Origin: Chloroflexota bacterium
GTDB lineage: Bacteria > Chloroflexota > Anaerolineae > Anaerolineales > Villigracilaceae
NCBI GenBank assembly: GCA_016866215.1
Contig: VGNE01000033.1
Span: forward strand, 1 to 42,232
Direction of reading: 5' to 3'
Length of the DNA: 42,232 nt
Shown here one piece after another: positions 39,598 to 42,232 of this stretch. The position numbers were made by a program, and so were the translations under genes. Under the pieces are notes generated by a model. That model was not told where the DNA came from. It saw only the letters and a program-made list of their open reading frames with translations, and searched no databases. Numbering within the stretch: the first letter of the stretch is position 1; each line of letters begins with the position of its first letter.

Positions 39598-39802
39598 CTC
39601 AAATGTGAATCCCTGAGCGACAGCGACACATGCACCGAACGCAAATACGGTGTGTCCTTCGGGAGAGCGACACTGTATTTTTGAGGTGGGTACTAATTAG
39701 ACTTTGTGGAATTACCACGTTTGGCATGGGGCTTGAACAGGATCATTTGGAAGTTTGTAAACGAAAAGTGACTTTATCACACGGATGTAGTAAGATAAGC
39801 AA
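39598..39802. other. Spacer between AbiE-like pair and nucleotidyltransferase gene
   Basis: No gene is visible. It contains the partial inverted repeat CATGCACCG...CGGTGTGTCC near 39628-39658 and a GAGCGACA pair (CTGAGCGACAGCGACAC / GGGAGAGCGACACTG), probably another dispersed repeat. Confidence 0.35.
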
Positions 39803-39958
39803 ATGAGCAGTTTACCTGTGCCTCCAGCCATTGCCAGGATTGCGCCAGATGGCAACCTCACTCCGCGCCAAAAAAGACGCTTAATGATTGAGATGGTCTT
39901 GAGACACGTCAAACCAGGTACCGGGAGCAGCCACGATTTTATGCGAAGGAGAACGGCG

Positions 39959-40492
39959 ATGAATCCATGGCCAGACTTACGTCCTATCTTAAAAGAAATT
40001 CATTGGGCAATCATCGGCGGCGTTGCCACCCGCGCCTACATGCCCGAACGCATGACCAAAGATTTAGATATTATCGTGCATAAAAATGATGGCGAGGCAG
40101 TCGTAAAAAAGTTGGAAGGGGCAGGTTATCGCATTGATTCGCAATTAGCGATTCCAGGTTATTTAATGGTTTCCCCCGAAGGCGTGGAAGTGGATGTTAT
40201 TTTTGGTTCCCAGCCCTGGCTCAAGGAAGCGTTGGCGCATCCAACACAGGACTCCGCTGGATACCCTGTGATTGGACTGCCCTACCTGATCCTTTTAAAA
40301 TTGACTGCACAACGAGCACAGGATTGGGCAGATGTTTCGCGCATTTTAGGCTGGGCTTCAGACTCAGAACTGGATGCAGTGCGTGCGGTTGTAAAACGCT
40401 ACACCCCTGAAGATTTAGAAGACCTGGAATCATTGATATATATTGGGAAAAAGGAACAGGAAATTCCACCTGATGCAGATAGTGGGCGGTAG
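39959..40492 (+). CDS. Nucleotidyltransferase-fold protein (MNT/DUF6036-like)
   Basis: A 177-residue minimal nucleotidyltransferase. IIGGVATRAYMPERMTKDLDIIV holds the GG motif (20-21) and the first Asp pair (D35, D37); VEVDVIF is the third acidic strand. LPYLILLKLTAQRAQDWADV matches the helical block of toxin-type nucleotidyltransferases. I start it at the ATG at 39959, because AAGGAG (39946-39951) lies 7 bases upstream. The open frame continues in-frame back to 39803 (MSSLPVPPAIAR...), without a ribosome binding site; that stretch may be a remnant or an N-terminal extension. No antitoxin gene is adjacent, so it is either an orphan or one half of a lost pair. Confidence 0.72.
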   Translation: MNPWPDLRPILKEIHWAIIGGVATRAYMPERMTKDLDIIVHKNDGEAVVKKLEGAGYRIDSQLAIPGYLMVSPEGVEVDVIFGSQPWLKEALAHPTQDSAGYPVIGLPYLILLKLTAQRAQDWADVSRILGWASDSELDAVRAVVKRYTPEDLEDLESLIYIGKKEQEIPPDADSGR

Positions 40493-40507
40493 CCGAAGAA
40501 AAAATTA

Positions 40508-40771
40508 CCTGCTCCACAAGAGCGCCATACTGTTCAACTGTCTTTTTGGTGGGATCACCACTGCGGAACGTTGCCCTGAGCGTGTCGAAGGGTCACCGAA
40601 TGGGGGAATAGTTTTACGAAGTTCTTACATCGTATCGCATAATTTAATAAATCTAGATATGATATGTGCTCGAAATTTTCTCCATAAATTTTGTTAATTC
40701 GTAAAACAAGCGATAAGCATCTACATCCCTTTCAAGAAAGGGACTATAGCATGGGAGGATTTGAGGAATAT
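40508..40771. repeat. secA 5'-end repeat, copy 2 (degraded)
   Basis: 40508-40565 matches the first secA codons (ACCTGCTCCACAAGAGCGCC), 40607-40628 matches GAATAGTTTTACGAAGTTCTT, and 40725-40771 matches leader, hairpin and -10 box (TTTCAAGAAAGGGACTATAG). Two inserts interrupt it: 40566-40606, which holds the repeat CCCTGAGCGTGTCGAAGGG, and 40629-40724, AT-rich and without gene content. No protein is made from it. Confidence 0.85.
40575..40593. repeat. CTGAGC-TGTCGAAGG repeat nested in secA copy 2
   Basis: CCCTGAGCGTGTCGAAGGG is the reverse orientation of the CTTCGACAGGCTCAG family and has inserted into the duplicated secA segment. Confidence 0.65.
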
Positions 40772-40822
40772 GAATTTTGTTAATGTTTTTTGTCGTTTCC
40801 CCACTGCATTGCTGACAGGCAT

Positions 40823-40853
40823 TATAATACATATTGTATGCGCTCAACAGCGC
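40823..40853 (+). promoter_or_regulatory. Promoter/operator of the TumA/TumE-like operon
   Basis: TATAAT (40823-40828) overlaps the palindrome ATACA-TAT-TGTAT (40827-40839), a likely operator; GCGC-tcaaca-GCGC (40840-40853) follows. The ATG at 40866 has AGGGAG at 40854-40859. No strong -35 box. Autorepression is inferred from the usual behaviour of such operons. Confidence 0.5.
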
Positions 40854-40865
40854 AGGGAGAACGAT

Positions 40866-41156
40866 ATGTTACAACAAATTACCATTCAAACGCCAAATGC
40901 CAAACGGCTCAAGCCACTTCTGAAAAGCGCCATTCAAAGCCAATTGGATGATATTGAGCATGGCATCCAATCGACGCGCACCAAACTGGAAGCTTTTGAA
41001 AAGCAATACAAGATGAACACAGCCGAGTTCCTGCGCCGCTTTACTCCCGATGACCTGGGCGAAACGCTGGATTTCATTGAATGGCAGGGCGAAACCAAAA
41101 TGCTGGCATTGCTCGAAGAGAAAAAGACCGCCTTCACAGAAGCACAGGTCAAATGA
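40866..41156 (+). CDS. TumA-like antitoxin candidate
   Basis: A 96-residue hydrophilic protein (MLQQITIQTPNAKRLKPLLK), with a long helical middle (IQSQLDDIEHGIQSTRTKLE) and an acidic end. It is directly upstream of, and overlaps by ATGA, a TumE-family gene, which is the usual position of its antitoxin; the sequence itself has no DNA-binding motif I can name. The start with AGGGAG is preferred over the in-frame ATG at 40761, which lies in the secA-derived repeat. Confidence 0.7.
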   Translation: MLQQITIQTPNAKRLKPLLKSAIQSQLDDIEHGIQSTRTKLEAFEKQYKMNTAEFLRRFTPDDLGETLDFIEWQGETKMLALLEEKKTAFTEAQVK

Positions 41157-41548
41157 GATTGCGGGGCGGGATTGCAGGCTATTTTCAATATGTTAGCGGC
41201 ATCCTTGCACTTTCCCGCATTGTCAAATCGCAGGATGTTCACACCGAGAAGCGCACATCTACTGAAGGTTTTCTGCGCGGCGATGTCTTTTTCAAAGATG
41301 GCTCCCGACTCCATTTCAGGGAACTGGTTACCACTGACCCAAGGGTTCAGCGAGTCAGTTATACATACCACTATATGCGCGCCGATGAGACACTGATTTT
41401 TCGTTACGATGACTCCGACCATTTTCCAAAGTTACCGTCCGCGCCGGATCACAAACATGTTGGGGAAAATGATGTGGTTGCGGCAAATGCTCCTGATTTG
41501 CAATCTGTGTTGAAGGAAATCGAAAGCCTGATCGATTCCAAACGCTAA
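41153..41548 (+). CDS. TumE-family toxin (DUF6516-like)
   Basis: A 131-residue protein opening with MRLRGGIAGYFQYVSGILAL. The centre has GDVFFKDGSRLHFREL and SYTYHYMRADETLIFRYDDS, followed by FPKLPSAPDHKHVG, the recurring pattern of DUF6516/TumE proteins (strand-rich core ending in HKH). Its start codon overlaps the antitoxin stop by four bases (ATGA). TumE proteins are toxin halves of bicistronic pairs; their target is not known to me. The pair lies between two duplicated secA 5' ends. Confidence 0.75.
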   Translation: MRLRGGIAGYFQYVSGILALSRIVKSQDVHTEKRTSTEGFLRGDVFFKDGSRLHFRELVTTDPRVQRVSYTYHYMRADETLIFRYDDSDHFPKLPSAPDHKHVGENDVVAANAPDLQSVLKEIESLIDSKR

Positions 41549-41602
41549 TCCCCAAAGGAGAGAATCAGGTTTCCACATTCAAAACTTCCTCAACCAATCG
41601 CA

Positions 41603-41760
41603 CGCAAAACATAATCACTCAAAGCCTCCAGCCCATTGACCTGCACCACGAGAGCGCCATACTGTTCGATTGTCCTTTTATTGGGGTCGCCACTGAATAG
41701 TTTTACGAAGTTCTTAACTTCATAAGTTCCCTTTCAAGAAGGGGATTATAGCATGGGAGG
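41603..41760. repeat. secA 5'-end repeat, copy 3
   Basis: Collinear with 38291-38471 on the same strand, with one deletion of about 10 bases in the codon-25 region and a few substitutions. The leader hairpin (TTCCCTTTCAAGAAGGGGA) and the -10 box (ATTATAGCATGGG in top-strand sense) are kept. The frame is not continued, so it is a non-coding copy. Its promoter would transcribe leftward, antisense to the TumE-like gene. Confidence 0.88.
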
Positions 41761-41817
41761 TTGGGAGGGGAATTTGAGTTTTGTTAATAAAACCTATATT
41801 CCTCATCGATGTCCTAT

Positions 41818-42120
41818 TTAGGGCAAAACACCCCATAGATGTATAACACCATCCTTATCCCCTGTTGCAATCAAATTGTTGTCTGGGGCAATGGATAAAG
41901 TTAATATTGGAGTTGAAACGCGAACTGAACGCCCTTGAATTTCATAACCTCGCATAGTCCAAATGGATAAATTAAACTCGCCTCCCGAAACCAAAACCTC
42001 AGGAGCATTAGATCCATGAAGGAATTGCAACCCATTTATGAATCGGCTATCATCGTTAAAAATCGCAATCTGTTCACTATTGCTTACACGCCATATATAG
42101 ATTTTTTCTCTACCGTACAA
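41818..42120 (-). pseudogene. WD40-repeat protein, 3' fragment
   Basis: About 100 residues with two to three WD40-type blades: GREKIYIWRVSNSEQIAIF, EVLVSGGEFNLSIWTMRG, then SIAPDNNLIATGDKDGVIHLWGVLP. The reading frame is closed upstream by a TGA that lies inside the insertion-sequence end, and no start codon with a ribosome binding site is visible. WD40 proteins need about seven blades, so this is a truncated end of a longer gene. Confidence 0.7.
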
Positions 42121-42131
42121 ATACGAGGAAA

Positions 42132-42190
42132 ATCAGTCATAGAGTAAACTCAGGGTCACCAAACCAACTGAGGTGTCCTCTATGACTGAT
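42132..42190. mobile_element. Terminal region of an insertion sequence
   Basis: ATCAGTCATAGAG (42132-42144) and CTCTATGACTGAT (42178-42190) are perfect 13-base inverted repeats around a 33-base centre that holds the ribosome binding site GAGGTG. The exact outer border and the target duplication cannot be set, because the other end is outside the window. Confidence 0.55.
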
Positions 42191-42232
42191 CGCTACCGAG
42201 TATACACAAAAGTGAAGAAAACGTTGAAGACC
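42182..42232 (+). CDS. Transposase, N-terminal start only (cut by window edge)
   Basis: The ATG at 42182 opens MTDRYRVYTKVKKTLKT, still open at the last base. GAGGTG stands six bases upstream. This start resembles IS4-like transposases common in Chloroflexota, but 17 residues are too few for a firm family call. It reads away from the truncated WD40 fragment. Confidence 0.5.
   Translation, partial: MTDRYRVYTKVKKTLKT

Noticed and set aside
41603-41760. A second secA gene
   Set aside because: Only about 35 codons plus the leader are present, with a frame-changing deletion; no further SecA sequence follows.

Overview
The window looks like a chromosomal stretch of an uncultured or little-studied Chloroflexota bacterium, most likely of the Anaerolineae type. 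The evidence is the pair of DUF2298 / 'Chlor_Arch_YYY' membrane proteins next to their usual partner family (TIGR03663-like), a very large SecA without a C-terminal zinc motif, and a dense load of short palindromic and short-period repeats. This is inferred from gene content only; there is no rRNA marker here. I saw no tRNA, rRNA or CRISPR array.

Layout. (1) 1-2000: accessory edge with a HigA-like antitoxin (cut by the window edge), a RelE/HigB-like toxin gene with an in-frame amber codon, a decayed VOC/glyoxalase fragment, a DinB-family gene and a DUF1801 gene split by a 169-bp inverted-repeat element with target-site duplication. (2) 2003-22502: an almost uninterrupted leftward run. In transcription order it encodes a GT4 glycosyltransferase, two SAM methyltransferases, a GT39-like protein, a 1657-aa GT-C/DUF2298 fusion, a DUF952 protein, a second DUF2298 protein, a TIGR03663-like protein, cytidylate kinase, two PlsC-type acyltransferases and a large orphan sensor histidine kinase. 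The membrane glycosyltransferases, GT4 and methyltransferases probably build or modify an envelope glycan or lipid-linked sugar; the substrate is unknown. (3) 22619-23810: two paralogous small membrane proteins on the plus strand, each followed by a terminator. (4) 23815-28660: CDP-paratose-2-epimerase-like enzyme, rhomboid protease, LPG_synthase_TM-type flippase-like protein and LepA. (5) 28998-30722: a more AT-rich, plus-strand membrane protein gene. (6) 30908-38421: aconitase, an adenosine deaminase 3' fragment and SecA. (7) 38460-42232: an accessory island with an AbiEii-type nucleotidyltransferase pair, another nucleotidyltransferase, a TumA/TumE-like toxin-antitoxin pair, a truncated WD40 gene and the start of an insertion sequence.

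Two signals stand out. First, the 5' end of secA together with its promoter is present three times in direct orientation (about 38291-38471, 40508-40771 and 41603-41760), and these copies bracket the toxin-antitoxin modules. This suggests repeated insertion or duplication at the secA 5' end. Second, many repeat families occur not only between genes but as in-frame peptide insertions inside conserved proteins (SecA, aconitase, acyltransferase, GT-C/DUF2298 proteins). Several genes also have a TATAAT box only a few bases before the ATG, which suggests leaderless transcripts.
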